Assembly: GCF_902806265.1 (NCBI RefSeq)
Contig: NZ_CADCVZ010000061.1
Coordinates: 1 to 64,000 of the forward strand
Origin: an uncultured Sphingomonas sp.
GTDB lineage: Bacteria > Pseudomonadota > Alphaproteobacteria > Sphingomonadales > Sphingomonadaceae
Direction of reading: 5' to 3'
Length of the DNA: 64,000 bases
Numbering within the stretch: the first letter of the stretch is position 1; each line of letters begins with the position of its first letter. The position numbers were made by a program, and so were the translations under genes. Below are positions 10,519 through 20,672 of this stretch, piece by piece. A model generated the notes under the pieces. It ran no database searches. It was not told the origin of the DNA and worked only from the letters and a program-made list of their open reading frames with translations.

Positions 10519-10675
10519 GAATCTCCCTGCCGCGCAGCGGTGGGGAGGGGGACCGTCAGCCGAAGCCGCAGGCGTAGGTGGATGGTGGAGGGGCCAACGC
10601 CGGTTCCGACTGCATGACCTTGCCGTCACCCCGGACTTGATCCGGGGTCCGCCTTGTACTTTCCATCAGCGAGGG
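10519..10675. repeat. Intergenic repeat-like sequence with GGACTTGATCC hairpin
   Basis: There is no gene between 10519 and 10802. A perfect hairpin at 10629-10647 has arms CCCCGGA and TCCGGGG with loop CTTGA, and can act as a terminator for the transpeptidase gene. A degenerate relative occurs at 43731-43752 after the M16 gene (CATCCCGGACTTGGTCCGAG). In both places it faces a copy of the structured element described at 10676. The CCCGGACTTGATCCGGG core is a repeat often met in alphaproteobacterial genomes (from general knowledge, not searched). Confidence 0.6.
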
Positions 10676-10802
10676 GAGCCGTCACGGGAGTAAATCCCGT
10701 GACGTCGGTCCTGTCGCTCCTACCGTCGCGCAGGCCGGCCGTGGATTCGCGTCTCTCGCCTAAGTCGACGGTCGCTGCGCAACCGCTGCCTTACGCTCGG
10801 CG
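10676..10802 (-). repeat. Dispersed structured repeat element, copy A
   Basis: Read on the minus strand it begins at the stop codon of the 10803 gene (AGCGCCGAGCGTAAGG). It continues through an inverted GTAAG/CTTAG segment, then GGCCGGCCTGC and CGACAGGACCGACGTCAC, and ends with a perfect 9-bp hairpin (arms GTCACGGGA and TCCCGTGAC, loop TTTAC). Copies B-E share this order. It lies directly 3' of the gene it follows and in the same orientation. Confidence 0.75.
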
Positions 10803-11483
10803 CTACGCCAATTTATCCGCGTAGATCAGCCTTTGCCCGGCCAGCCGGTTCATCACCGCCCACTGGCTCTGCTTGCTGAAGGCGAAGCAGCCCTCCGACC
10901 GGCCGAGCTTGCCGTGCTGCGCGACCACGTCGGGCTCGGCGTACCAGGCGTTGTGGATCACGATCGCGCGCGCCTCGGCGTTGTTATTGGACCAATCGAG
11001 CCCGCGGACCCGCATGGAGAGGCCGTACTTGCCGTGGTAATAGTCGCTCGTGGCATAGGCGCCATTGCTGCTCGCCTCGGAGCCGGGCGTGTTGGAGAAG
11101 CTTTCCAGATACCCGCTGTGCGCCGGATCGGACCCGCGGCCGTGGGCGACCAGGTGGCTTTCGACGCTGCCGTTCAGCATGTTGACCACATGGAAGCGTG
11201 CTTCGCGGCTCTTCTGCGAGAAATCGACAATGCCGATGAAGTCGCGGGCGCGGACAGTGCCGCGGGCGAATTCGCGGTCGAGCGCGGCCTTGGCGCGCCC
11301 GAACAGCTGCGGGTCGATCCCGGCCGGCGCGGTCGGCGCGACGGGAACGGGCGGCGGCGGCAGGATCGGCGCGGCGGCGAAGATCGCGGCAGGCAAACCG
11401 GCGGGATTGGCGGCACTCGAAAGCGTGGCGGCGCCCGCCCCGATCGTGCCCCAGCGCAGCATGTCCCGGCGATTCATCGTCAT
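10803..11483 (-). CDS. Murein L,D-transpeptidase catalytic domain family protein (YkuD_2-like), Tat-like signal
   Basis: This protein of about 226 residues starts [12 protein letters not shown], an RR-containing Tat-like signal, followed by a hydrophobic Ala-rich stretch and a Pro-rich linker. The C-terminal domain has [40 protein letters not shown] and the Cys motif GRSEGCFAF, as in the YkuD_2 family of putative L,D-transpeptidases. The ATG at 11483 has GGAGG eight bases upstream; the longer frame to 11582 is unsupported. It faces the other L,D-transpeptidase gene across a repeat-filled gap, so two peptidoglycan cross-linking candidates lie side by side. Confidence 0.88.
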   Translation of the reverse strand: MTMNRRDMLRWGTIGAGAATLSSAANPAGLPAAIFAAAPILPPPPVPVAPTAPAGIDPQLFGRAKAALDREFARGTVRARDFIGIVDFSQKSREARFHVVNMLNGSVESHLVAHGRGSDPAHSGYLESFSNTPGSEASSNGAYATSDYYHGKYGLSMRVRGLDWSNNNAEARAIVIHNAWYAEPDVVAQHGKLGRSEGCFAFSKQSQWAVMNRLAGQRLIYADKLA

Positions 11484-11770
11484 CCGTGGCCCTCCGTTAT
11501 TGGAAGAACTCTTTATCTCACAAAGGGTTAACAGGCGATAACCATTATCGGGAGTTGGGCGATCCCGGCGCAGGGAGCGCACAGTTCATCGCAGCACGAC
11601 AGCTCAAGGCTGGCTTGATCATGCCGGATCACGCTGGTAAGGGCCGCGGCTTCGGTGTGAGCTCTGCTCGCGACGGCAATGTTTGTTGGGCGGTCTCCGC
11701 ATGCCTCGCGCGTTCCGCCCTGCCGCCGGCACCTGGTCGGCAAACGATCAAAGGAGTTGAACGACTTTTT

Positions 11771-11977
11771 ATGCAGATCATCGTTCGCGACAATAATGTC
11801 GACCAGGCGCTGCGCGCGCTCAAGAAGAAGCTGCAGCGCGAGGGCGTCTATCGCGAGATGAAGCTGCGCCGTCATTATGAAAAGCCGTCGGAGAAGCGCG
11901 CCCGTGAGCGTGCCGCTGCCATCCGCCGCGCCCGCAAGCTGGAGCGCAAGCGGGCGGAGCGCGAAGGCGTCCGCTAA
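11771..11977 (+). CDS. rpsU: 30S ribosomal protein S21 (bS21)
   Basis: This 68-residue basic protein begins [20 protein letters not shown] and contains [20 protein letters not shown], typical of S21. The ATG at 11771 is the family start. AAAGGAG lies 14 bases upstream, a somewhat long spacing with a T-rich spacer. The upstream 287 bp (11484-11770) is non-coding and holds a small palindrome CGATAA-CCA-TTATCG at 11536-11550 of unknown meaning. S21 helps the small subunit recognise mRNA. Confidence 0.94.
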   Translation: MQIIVRDNNVDQALRALKKKLQREGVYREMKLRRHYEKPSEKRARERAAAIRRARKLERKRAEREGVR

Positions 11978-12039
11978 GCGGCTCGCGTCCGGCGCTTGAG
12001 CCGGGCGAATCCACTCTCCTCGATAAGGACCAGCGGCTG

Positions 12040-12546
12040 ATGAGCGCAACCCAGGTGCCGATTCGTCCGGTCGCGCGAGCTACCCGCGTCCGGGTTTTCG
12101 GCGGGCTGGTCCTGCTGGTTCTGCTCGGCATCGCGCTAGCCTGGTTCGGCGCGGGCCGGCTGCGCGGCGAGACCACCGCCAGCGGGCTCCAGATCCGCAC
12201 GGTGGAAGCGGGCAAGGGGCCGCTCGTCCAGGCCAACGACGGCGTGCTGATCGAATATGAAGCGCGCCTGTCCGACGGTACCGTGTTCGACACCACCGAA
12301 GGCAAGGGCCCCGTACCGATGATCCCGGGCCAGACCATCCCCGGCTTCGCGGAAGCGCTGCAGAAGATGCAGGGGGGTGGCCGCTACAAGGTCCACATCC
12401 CCTCCGCGCTGGCCTACGGCGCCACCCCGCCGCCGGGCGCGCCGATCCCGCCCAACGCCGACCTCGACTTCGACGTGCATGTCGTCCAGGTCGTGCCCAA
12501 CGCCGCCGCGATGATGGGCGGCATGGCTCCGCCGCCCGGCCAGTAA
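12040..12546 (+). CDS. FKBP-type peptidyl-prolyl cis-trans isomerase, membrane-anchored
   Basis: This 168-residue protein has an N-terminal transmembrane helix (GGLVLLVLLGIALAWF, residues 20-36) without a cleavage site. An FKBP domain follows (VLIEYEARLSDGTVFDTTEG, IPGFAEALQKMQGGGRYKV, IPSALAYGATPPPGAPIPPN, DLDFDVHVVQV). The active-site aromatic and Tyr positions are present, so catalysis is plausible. It would act on proteins at the outer face of the inner membrane. AAGGA lies upstream of the ATG. Its 3' end converges on lepB, a membrane-protein processing gene. Confidence 0.92.
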   Translation: MSATQVPIRPVARATRVRVFGGLVLLVLLGIALAWFGAGRLRGETTASGLQIRTVEAGKGPLVQANDGVLIEYEARLSDGTVFDTTEGKGPVPMIPGQTIPGFAEALQKMQGGGRYKVHIPSALAYGATPPPGAPIPPNADLDFDVHVVQVVPNAAAMMGGMAPPPGQ

Positions 12547-12564
12547 GCCTTCGGCGGAGCGGCT

Positions 12565-13506
12565 TCAGCTCCGCTTGTGCACCCGCAACGAACCCCCGGC
12601 GCGGTCGGGGCGCAGCGCGCCGAACCAGCTGGCCGGGTTCAGCACCTCGGTGGTGCCGTCCAGGCTGAAGGTGATGAACTCGGCCCGCCCGCCGATATTC
12701 TCCCATGGCACCGCTCCACCAAGCCCGTTGACACCCGCGCCCGTCTGAAACCGGCTGTCGGCGCTGCGGTCGCGGTTGTCGCCCATCAGGAACACATGGT
12801 CGGCAGGCACGCGCACCGGGCCGTAGTCATCGCCCGGGCTCTCGCCCACGTCGATGGTGTCGTAGGTCGCGCCGTTGGGCAGCGTTTCGCGCACGATCGG
12901 CAGGCGGCAGTAGCGCTTGCCGTCAGCGGCCTGCACCCCAAAGCCCATGAACTCGATCCCGCACGGCGCATTGGGGTCGACCGGGATCATGGCATCGGGC
13001 CGGATCTCGCGGCGGACGGGCTGCCCGTTGAGGATCAGCCGGCCGCCGCGAACCTCCAGCGTGTCGCCCGGTAGGCCGATCACCCGCTTGATATAGTCCT
13101 CGTTGGCGCCGGGCGGAGTGACGATCACGATGTGGCCGCGCTCAGGCAGCCGGCCGAACAGCCGGCCCTCGGTAAAGGGCAGGGTGATTCCCCAGCTTTC
13201 GCCCGGCCGGCGCAGCACCAGGCCGCGGAAGATCGCCGCCGGGTTGGGGATGGTGGGCGACACGTACGACCAGCCGTACGGATATTTGCTGACCACCAGC
13301 CGGTCGCCTTTCAGCAGCACCGGCATCATCGATTCCGACGGGATGTAGAAGGGCTTGGCGACGAAGCTGTGGAACAGCAGCACGGCCAGCAGGACCAGCG
13401 CCAGTCCCTTGATCTCCCGCCACAGGGCGGAGCCCTTGCCGCCGCGCTGCGAAGTTGCGACCGGGCCAGCGGCCGGGGCGTCCATGGTGAGGGCTTCGTC
13501 GGGCAA
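12565..13506 (-). CDS. lepB: Signal peptidase I
   Basis: This 313-residue S26A peptidase has one N-terminal transmembrane helix (GLALVLLAVLLFHSFVA) and the catalytic Ser in IPSESMMPVLLKGDRLVV. The catalytic Lys is in YIKRVIGLPGD and box E is GDNRDRSADSR. It cleaves Sec/Tat signal peptides on the periplasmic side. The start is TTG at 13506, directly after the acpS stop with GGAG inside acpS, or ATG at 13485 with no ribosome site. It is the last gene of the pyrE-pdxJ-acpS-lepB operon; rnc and era, often next in proteobacteria, do not follow here. Confidence 0.95.
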   Translation of the reverse strand: MPDEALTMDAPAAGPVATSQRGGKGSALWREIKGLALVLLAVLLFHSFVAKPFYIPSESMMPVLLKGDRLVVSKYPYGWSYVSPTIPNPAAIFRGLVLRRPGESWGITLPFTEGRLFGRLPERGHIVIVTPPGANEDYIKRVIGLPGDTLEVRGGRLILNGQPVRREIRPDAMIPVDPNAPCGIEFMGFGVQAADGKRYCRLPIVRETLPNGATYDTIDVGESPGDDYGPVRVPADHVFLMGDNRDRSADSRFQTGAGVNGLGGAVPWENIGGRAEFITFSLDGTTEVLNPASWFGALRPDRAGGSLRVHKRS

Positions 13507-13914
13507 TCAACGCTCCAGCTTGCGGGCTTCCAGGATGACAAAGGCCTGCGCCCAGGGGTGATCGTCGGTCATGGTCAGGTGGACTTGGATGGCGTGGCCC
13601 GGCGGGGTCAGAGCGTCAAGCCTGGCCCGCGCCCCGCCGGTCAGCGCCAGCGTCGGCTTGCCTGAAGGTTCATTAACCACACCGATATCGCGCATGAACA
13701 CGCCGCGCTTGAAGCCGGTGCCGACCGCCTTGCTGAACGCTTCCTTGGCCGCGAAGCGCTTGGCTAGCGTCCCTGCGGCGGTGAACGGCCGCCGCGCGGC
13801 CTTGGCCTGCTCGGTCTCGGTGAACACGCGGGCGAGAAAGCGCTCGCCAAAGCGGTCGATCGACGCCTGGATCCGCTCGATGTTGCACAGGTCTGAGCCC
13901 AAGCCGACGATCAC
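13507..13914 (-). CDS. acpS: Holo-[acyl-carrier-protein] synthase
   Basis: This 135-residue enzyme transfers 4'-phosphopantetheine from CoA to apo-ACP. The metal-binding Asp is in [14 protein letters not shown] and the catalytic Glu in [16 protein letters not shown]. Length is normal. It starts with GTG, which overlaps the stop of the upstream membrane ORF by 4 bases (ATGTGA), so translation is probably coupled. The next gene, lepB, begins at the base after its stop codon. Confidence 0.95.
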   Translation of the reverse strand: MIVGLGSDLCNIERIQASIDRFGERFLARVFTETEQAKAARRPFTAAGTLAKRFAAKEAFSKAVGTGFKRGVFMRDIGVVNEPSGKPTLALTGGARARLDALTPPGHAIQVHLTMTDDHPWAQAFVILEARKLER

Positions 13915-14225
13915 ATCAGTAGCCCGAGCTGCACACTGAGAAAGCTGGCAGCAATCATGGCGATGGAGATCAGCAGCCAGCGAAAGCCCTCTCGAATATG
14001 ATCTTTCCAGACGCTTCGAAGCGCCCGTTCGAGAAAGTGCAGCGTGAGCGCACCTGGAATCAGGCCATAGTGTAAGAGGATAAGCCAGCTATGGCCCTCC
14101 GAACGGGTACCCCAACCGAAGTCGAGCGCAGAGAAGAATATTAGCCACCAGAGGGTGCCTAAAGCGAGAACGGCAAAACTGAGTACTGCGAATACAATTC
14201 GCGACACGATGAGCACGTTGCTCAC
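13911..14225 (-). CDS. Small integral membrane protein of unknown function, A/T-richer than neighbours
   Basis: This 104-residue protein has three likely transmembrane helices (about residues 8-32, 46-62 and 82-102) and a charged loop ([18 protein letters not shown]). No family is recognised. Its coding sequence is about 54% G+C by hand count against roughly 68% around it, and its codons are less biased. It nevertheless overlaps both pdxJ (upstream) and acpS (downstream) by 4 bases, so it is fully integrated in the operon. This looks like a later insertion into the common pdxJ-acpS pair. Confidence 0.75.
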   Translation of the reverse strand: MSNVLIVSRIVFAVLSFAVLALGTLWWLIFFSALDFGWGTRSEGHSWLILLHYGLIPGALTLHFLERALRSVWKDHIREGFRWLLISIAMIAASFLSVQLGLLM

Positions 14226-14950
14226 CGCGCGCTGTCCATCAGGTCGCGCATCCGCCGCACGCTCGGCTCTAGCCCGGTGAAGATCGCCTCGCCCACCAGG
14301 AAGTGCCCGATGTTGAGTTCGCGCACCTGCGGGATGGCAGCCACCGGCACGACATTCTCGAAGGTCAGCCCATGCCCCGCGTGCGGCTCGATCCCGTTCT
14401 TGGTCGCCAGCGCCGCGGCGTCGGCCAGCCGCTTGAGCTCCGCCGCCTGCTCCTCCTCCGCGAGGTGCGCGTAGCGGCCGGTGTGGAACTCGACCACCGG
14501 CGCGCCCAGGCGGATCGCTGCCTCGATCTGTGCGGGCTCGGGCTCGATGAACAGGCTCACCCGGATGTTGGCCGCGCCCAGCCGGTCGACGAAGTAGGCC
14601 AGGTGATTGTGCTGCCCCGCGGCGTCGAGCCCGCCTTCGGTGGTCCGCTCCTCGCGCCGCTCCGGCACGATACAGGCGGCGTGCGGCCGATGCTTCAACG
14701 CGATCGCCAGCATCTCCTCGGTGGCGGCCATCTCGAGGTTGAGCGGCACCGGCAGCTCGGCTGACAGCCGCGCGATGTCCTCGTCGGTGATGTGTCGCCG
14801 GTCCTCGCGAAGGTGCGCGGTGATCCCGTCCGCGCCCGCCTCCGCGGCGAGCAGCGCAGCCCGGACCGGATCGGGGTAGCCGGCGCCCCGCGCATTGCGC
14901 ACGGTCGCGACATGGTCGATGTTGACGCCGAGGCGAAGTGCGCCCGTCAC
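14222..14950 (-). CDS. pdxJ: Pyridoxine 5'-phosphate synthase
   Basis: This 242-residue TIM-barrel enzyme condenses 1-deoxy-D-xylulose 5-phosphate with 3-amino-2-oxopropyl phosphate in vitamin B6 synthesis. Family motifs are [48 protein letters not shown] and [13 protein letters not shown]. It starts with GTG and overlaps the pyrE stop by 4 bases. The conserved operon position next to acpS supports the call, although a small membrane ORF has come between them. Confidence 0.97.
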   Translation of the reverse strand: MTGALRLGVNIDHVATVRNARGAGYPDPVRAALLAAEAGADGITAHLREDRRHITDEDIARLSAELPVPLNLEMAATEEMLAIALKHRPHAACIVPERREERTTEGGLDAAGQHNHLAYFVDRLGAANIRVSLFIEPEPAQIEAAIRLGAPVVEFHTGRYAHLAEEEQAAELKRLADAAALATKNGIEPHAGHGLTFENVVPVAAIPQVRELNIGHFLVGEAIFTGLEPSVRRMRDLMDSAR

Positions 14951-15531
14951 GCCCCGGCGCGGCTCCCGGGCTTGACCGCCGGCATCGCCTGCAGCTCGGG
15001 CGGCAGAGCGGTCGGCTCGAAGGTTGGAACGTCCAGCCGGATCAGCGGCGTGAACGGCACCCCGAGGTCCGCCGTCCCGCCCGAGCGATCCACAAGCGCC
15101 GCCCCGCCGATGACGCGTCCGCCCGCCGCCCCTACCGCCGCGATCGCCTCGCGCGACGATAGCCCGGTGGTCACCACATCCTCGACCAGCAGTACGGCGG
15201 CACCCGGCGCCAGGCGGAAGCCGCGGCGCAGCTCGAAGCTGCCGGCCGGCCGCTCCACGAACATCGCCGGCTTGCCCAGCGCCCGCCCCAGCTCATGCCC
15301 GATGATCACCCCGCCCATCGCCGGGGAGACCACCACCTCCACCGCGTCGCGCACTTGCGGCGGCAGCCGCTCCGCCAGCGCCCGCGCCAGCCGCTCGGCC
15401 CGTGTGCCGTCCATCAGCACCCGCGCGCATTGAAGGTAGCGCGGGCTGCGCAGGCCGGACGACAGGATGAAGTGGCCCTCGAGTAGCGCTTCCGCCGCCC
15501 GGAACTCGTTCAAGATCTCGTCGTCCGTCAT
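14947..15531 (-). CDS. pyrE: Orotate phosphoribosyltransferase
   Basis: This 194-residue enzyme converts orotate and PRPP to OMP in pyrimidine synthesis. It shows the PRPP-binding motif [25 protein letters not shown] near the N-terminus and [20 protein letters not shown]. It is the first gene of the operon that continues with pdxJ, the small membrane ORF, acpS and lepB. It diverges from ctaC. Confidence 0.95.
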   Translation of the reverse strand: MTDDEILNEFRAAEALLEGHFILSSGLRSPRYLQCARVLMDGTRAERLARALAERLPPQVRDAVEVVVSPAMGGVIIGHELGRALGKPAMFVERPAGSFELRRGFRLAPGAAVLLVEDVVTTGLSSREAIAAVGAAGGRVIGGAALVDRSGGTADLGVPFTPLIRLDVPTFEPTALPPELQAMPAVKPGSRAGA

Positions 15532-15704
15532 CCGCTTACCCTCCGCCCGGGGGCTGAATAGGCGTGGCGCTGGCCCTCTACAACCAGTTGCAAAAGGGAA
15601 CAGACAAGCGCTTGAGGGCGCGGCGGTCCGCTCCTATAAGGCCGCCACTTGTCGGCGCGCGGCTCTGCGTTTGCCGAGCTGCTGGATCGCTGTTCGGGGT
15701 TGGA

Positions 15705-16883
15705 ATGAAACGGATCGGATTGTTGTTCGCCCTGGCCGCGGCCGGGCTCACCCCGGCAGCGGCGCAGACCCCGCCGGAGGTCGGCGCGCAGTCCAGCGAG
15801 GCCAGCGCGACTACCACCACCGCGGCCCCGGCCAACGCCCAGCCGAACCCCGGTCCGGGCGCGGTCGTCGATCCCACGCCGGGTCCGAGCGCGGTCGCTC
15901 CGGCCGCGCCGGGCGCCCCGGCGGTTGCCGGACCGGCGTTCCAGTACGCCGCCCCGGTCGCCGGCATCGGCATGCCCGACGGGCGCATGGGCACCCAGGA
16001 CCAGTTCACCCCGATCGGGCGCGAAGCCGCGGCGTTCCACAACAACTGGCTGCTGCTGCTGTGCGCGGCGATCAGCCTGTTCGTGCTGATCCTCCTGGTC
16101 TACGCCATGATCCGCTACCGCCGCAGCGCGCATCCGGTGCCCTCGCGGACCAGCCACAACACCTTTGTCGAGGTGATGTGGACGCTGGTGCCAGTGCTGA
16201 TCCTGGTGGCGATCGCCATTCCTTCGATCCGCCTCATCCGCCACCAATATTCGCCGCCGCCGGCCGACCTCACCGTGAAGGTGATCGGCAACCAATGGTA
16301 TTGGACCTACCAGTATCCAGACAACGGCGGGTTCGAGATCGTGTCCAACATGCTCAAGGAGCGGAACGAGGTCGCGGCCGGCGCCCGCTTCCGCACCGAC
16401 CGCGACGGACCGCGCCTGCTGGCCGCCGACGAGCGGCTGGTGATCCCGGCGGGCCAGACGGTGAAGTTCATCGTCACCTCCAACGACGTGATCCACAGCT
16501 TCTCCATCCCGTCCTTCTGGACCAAGATCGACGCCAACCCGGGCATCCTCAACGAGACCTGGGCCCGGGTCGACAAGCCCGGCGTCTACTTTGGCCAGTG
16601 CCAGGAACTGTGCGGCGCGCGCCACGCCTACATGCCGATCGCGGTGGAGGCGGTAACGCCCCAACGCTTCGCCCAATGGGTGGCGAGCAAGGGCGGCACC
16701 ATGCCCGGCGCACGGCCGGTGCCGGCGCCCGACAGCACGGCGGCGACCACCGTCACTCCCAAGAACGTCGCGCCCGCGCCCGCCCCGACGCCCGCGACCG
16801 GCAACCCGACCGGCGCTCCGCCCGCAGCGGCGGGCAACGGTCAGCCCGGCGTCGCCCAGCGCGCCACGGACGGCACCAACTAG
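15705..16883 (+). CDS. ctaC: Cytochrome c oxidase subunit II
   Basis: This 392-residue protein has a signal peptide (LLFALAAAGLTPAAAQ), a long Pro/Ala-rich segment (about residues 20-100), two transmembrane helices (LLLLCAAISLFVLILLVYAM and MWTLVPVLILVAIAIPS) and a periplasmic cupredoxin domain. The CuA ligands are in GQCQELCGARHAYMPI, with the electron-entry aromatic pattern GNQWYWTYQYP. The Pro/Ala-rich N-terminal insert and tail are longer than in most homologues. It accepts electrons from cytochrome c for the ctaD-encoded subunit 27 bp downstream. ATG at 15705 begins the signal peptide. Confidence 0.96.
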   Translation: MKRIGLLFALAAAGLTPAAAQTPPEVGAQSSEASATTTTAAPANAQPNPGPGAVVDPTPGPSAVAPAAPGAPAVAGPAFQYAAPVAGIGMPDGRMGTQDQFTPIGREAAAFHNNWLLLLCAAISLFVLILLVYAMIRYRRSAHPVPSRTSHNTFVEVMWTLVPVLILVAIAIPSIRLIRHQYSPPPADLTVKVIGNQWYWTYQYPDNGGFEIVSNMLKERNEVAAGARFRTDRDGPRLLAADERLVIPAGQTVKFIVTSNDVIHSFSIPSFWTKIDANPGILNETWARVDKPGVYFGQCQELCGARHAYMPIAVEAVTPQRFAQWVASKGGTMPGARPVPAPDSTAATTVTPKNVAPAPAPTPATGNPTGAPPAAAGNGQPGVAQRATDGTN

Positions 16884-18584
<1,701 letters not shown>

Positions 18585-18598
18585 GCTTGAGGCACCGA

Positions 18599-18638
18599 GC
18601 AGAAGGCCCGTCTTGCGAGAGCAAGGCGGGCCTTCTGC
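18599..18638 (+). terminator. Strong hairpin terminator after ctaD
   Basis: An 18-bp stem (GCAGAAGGCCCGTCTTGC with GCAAGGCGGGCCTTCTGC, one mismatched/wobble pair) closes on a 4-base GAGA-type loop 14 bp after the ctaD stop. No T-tract follows, so it may act as a bidirectional or Rho-assisted terminator or an mRNA 3' stabiliser. It marks the end of the ctaCD transcript. Confidence 0.8.
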
Positions 18639-18654
18639 GTAGAGCTGCCGAAAG

Positions 18655-18718
18655 CCGGCCGGCCTGCGCCGCAAGGCGGCGACAGGACCGACGTCATGGG
18701 ATTCACTCCCATGACGGC
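18655..18718 (+). repeat. Dispersed structured repeat element, copy B
   Basis: This copy contains GGCCGGCCTGCGCCGC, GCGACAGGACCGACGTCA and the 9-bp hairpin with arms GTCATGGGA and TCCCATGAC (loop TTCAC). Relative to copy A, the fifth pair is T-A instead of C-G, a compensatory change. It lies on the plus strand 3' of ctaD, in the same orientation. The left half seen in copies A, C and D is replaced by the ctaD terminator. Confidence 0.75.
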
Positions 18719-18728
18719 TCAACGCGAA

Positions 18729-18755
18729 GTTCGCTTTCAACCCAAAGCGGACATT
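18729..18755. repeat. Short palindromic repeat (GTTCGCTTT..AAAGCGGAC), left of lipoprotein gene
   Basis: The imperfect palindrome GTTCGCTTTCAACCCAAAGC continues as GGACATTA. A partial second copy (GTCCGCTTTCCACCCACATC) lies at 19261-19280, just after the lipoprotein gene 18803-19246. The gene is therefore bracketed by related repeat fragments. Confidence 0.45.
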
Positions 18756-18802
18756 AGGCCCTGTCTAGAGCACCGAAACTATCCAGCGCTATCGGTCTCG
18801 GC

Positions 18803-19246
18803 ATGAAGTGTCCCCTCCTCGTCCTCAGCGCATTAGCTGCTCTCGGCGGCTGCGGTCAGTCGCCTCGCTGTGCCTCCTATGATGCTCAAGGTCTTGTTGA
18901 GGCGCTCAAACCGAGAGAGCAGTTCAAGTCGATGCTCACAATGACCGTCGAGCGCACGCAGACGGCTGGCATGGCAGCTGCACGCGATGGCTCCAAGGGA
19001 CGCGAAAAGCTTGCGCAGGCCGTTGATGCGGCTGTCGAACGTCACGGAGCGGAATGGGAGCGAAACCTCGTCGCAAGCTGGCAAACCTTGAGCGCCGCAG
19101 AAGTGCAACAAGTATGCACTGCTCTGAAAGCACGTGACCAAGACACGTTCATGCGGTTTACAAAGCGTGTTGGACCTGTGGTGAAATCGCGGAACGAACC
19201 GCTGATGCAACGTGCGGCAGTCGATGTTCTAGACGCCGTGTGGTGA
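18803..19246 (+). CDS. Hypothetical lipoprotein
   Basis: This 147-residue protein has a lipobox (SALAALGGCGQ). The mature part is mainly alpha-helical (VEALKPREQFKSMLTMTVE, REKLAQAVDAAVERHGAEW, LSAAEVQQVCTALKARDQDTF), somewhat like DUF2059-type secreted helical proteins, but I cannot assign it. G+C is about 58% by hand count, below the surroundings, and codon use is less biased. It sits between fragments of a short palindromic repeat and occupies the place where ctaB or ctaG would be expected after ctaD. Its ATG overlaps the stop of a tiny frame that starts inside repeat copy B. Confidence 0.7.
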   Translation: MKCPLLVLSALAALGGCGQSPRCASYDAQGLVEALKPREQFKSMLTMTVERTQTAGMAAARDGSKGREKLAQAVDAAVERHGAEWERNLVASWQTLSAAEVQQVCTALKARDQDTFMRFTKRVGPVVKSRNEPLMQRAAVDVLDAVW

Positions 19247-19260
19247 GCGCGTCGTTGAAT

Positions 19261-19280
19261 GTCCGCTTTCCACCCACATC
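19261..19280. repeat. Partial copy of short palindromic repeat, right of lipoprotein gene
   Basis: GTCCGCTTTCCACCCACATC matches the left half of the repeat at 18729-18755, but the inverted right arm is lost. The rest of 19281-19453 shows no gene or obvious structure. Confidence 0.4.
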
Positions 19281-19453
19281 AGACTCACCCGTGCACGATA
19301 GGATTTCACCTGCTCCAACCGCGGGCTGGCCCGCCGCACGGCTCTTTCACATCCGCAATCACCACGGCAGCCTGCGCGACGACCGCGACCATCGGAACCA
19401 TTCGCAAGCGCGAGACCCCCGATCCACAGTCAACCGAGCCAACTAAGGCGCCG

Positions 19454-20050
19454 TCACTCCACCCGCCGCGCGGCCGTGATCTTCACCGTGGGCTCCAGCA
19501 TCTGCCCCCGCATCGCGCCCGCACCCTTGGTCGGCGACACCGGGCTGGCCAGGATCGCTTTCACCACCTCAAGCCCCTCGACCACCCGCCCGAACACCGC
19601 GAAGTCCCTGTCCAGCGAAGGGATCGGCCCAGCCAGAATGAAGAAGTCCGACTGCGCGGTACCCGGCCCCGCATTCGCCATCGCCACCGCGCCTGCCTCG
19701 TGCTTGAGGCCGGTCTCGCTGGTCGGCTCATGCTTTACCGGAGGGTAGAGCAGCCGCGCGTCGCGCACGCCGGCCTGGATCAGCCCGTTGCCGCCTCCGA
19801 CCGGCATCGCTCGGTAGAAGCCCACCCCGTCCAGCCGCTTCGCATCGATGTAGCGGAGGAAGTTGGCGACGGTCGCCGGCGCGCGCCCGCGATCGAGTGC
19901 CAACACGATCCGCCCTTTCTCCGTGTCCAGCGCGACGCGGACCAGATCGTCCTGCCGCGCCTCGGCAGCGGGCGGGGCCGGGACGGTCTGCGCCGCCGCG
20001 GGCAGCGGCAGCAGCAGGGCGGCGAGAAGGATGGCGATTCGGATGCTCAT
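19454..20050 (-). CDS. Cyclophilin-type peptidyl-prolyl cis-trans isomerase, periplasmic
   Basis: This protein of about 198 residues has a signal peptide (IAILLAALLLPLPAAAQ). Its cyclophilin fold shows VRVALDTEKGRIVLALDRG, TVANFLRYIDAKRLDGVGFY, GAVAMANAGPGTAQSDFFI and FAVFGRVVEGLEVVKAIL. The conserved FF of the active site is present. It is closer to canonical PpiA than the cyclophilin at 3.4 kb. Start is ATG 20050 or ATG 20062; neither has a clear ribosome site. It diverges from the flavin reductase with only 67 bp between. Confidence 0.93.
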   Translation of the reverse strand: MSIRIAILLAALLLPLPAAAQTVPAPPAAEARQDDLVRVALDTEKGRIVLALDRGRAPATVANFLRYIDAKRLDGVGFYRAMPVGGGNGLIQAGVRDARLLYPPVKHEPTSETGLKHEAGAVAMANAGPGTAQSDFFILAGPIPSLDRDFAVFGRVVEGLEVVKAILASPVSPTKGAGAMRGQMLEPTVKITAARRVE

Positions 20051-20117
20051 GGCGCGGAGCATGCCGCCGCCCACGCCCGCTCGCAACGGCTGTCCGCGCC
20101 CGCTATAGCCGCAAACC

Positions 20118-20636
20118 ATGCCCGAACCCGCCGAGCCCTTGTCCGAGTACCGCACCGGCTCCGACCCGCGCACCCTGCGCGACGCGCTCGGCTGCTTCGC
20201 GACGGGGGTGACGGTGGTCACCTGCCTCGACGGCAACGGCCAGCCCGCCGGGCTCACCGCCAACAGCTTTACCAGCGTGTCGCTCGACCCGCCGCTGCTG
20301 CTGGTGTGCGTCGCCAAGAACGCCGCCAGCGCCGCCGCCCTGATCCGCGCCAGCCACTTCGCAGTGAACGTGCTGCAAACACACCAGCAGCCCGCCTCTA
20401 TCCGCTTCGCCGCCAAGGGCGAGGACCGGTTCGGCGCGACCCCCTGGAGCCCGGGCGAGTTCGGTCCCCCCGTGCTGCGCGACTCGCTGGGCGTATTCGA
20501 ATGCGGCGCGCACGCTGTGCACGAGGGCGGCGACCACCACATCGTCGTCGGCGAGGTGCTCCGCGCAAGCTTCGACGCAGGGCTCGACCCGCTGCTCTAC
20601 TTCCGCGGCCGCTATCGCCGCTTGCATTTCGACTAG
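20118..20636 (+). CDS. Flavin reductase family protein (HpaC-like)
   Basis: This 172-residue FMN-binding split-barrel protein has DALGCFATGVTVVTCLDGNG, PAGLTANSFTSVSLDPPLLL and HFAVNVLQTHQQ, the flavin reductase signature. Such proteins supply reduced FMN or FAD to a partner monooxygenase. No two-component monooxygenase is next to it, so the partner is unknown. The following gene, 36 bp downstream, is an FAD oxidoreductase fusion. Confidence 0.92.
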   Translation: MPEPAEPLSEYRTGSDPRTLRDALGCFATGVTVVTCLDGNGQPAGLTANSFTSVSLDPPLLLVCVAKNAASAAALIRASHFAVNVLQTHQQPASIRFAAKGEDRFGATPWSPGEFGPPVLRDSLGVFECGAHAVHEGGDHHIVVGEVLRASFDAGLDPLLYFRGRYRRLHFD

Positions 20637-20672
20637 GGCGGGCCACCGCTCAAGCCAGCAGGAGAAGCGTCG

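Noticed and set aside
9073-10629. Long minus-strand frame (518 codons) across the L,D-transpeptidase gene
   Set aside because: Antisense shadow of a well-supported exported enzyme; low-complexity Arg/Ala/His composition and no recognisable motif.
11536-11550. CGATAA-CCA-TTATCG palindrome between the transpeptidase gene and rpsU
   Set aside because: Could be an operator, but six-base arms are expected by chance in 64 kb and no second copy was found.
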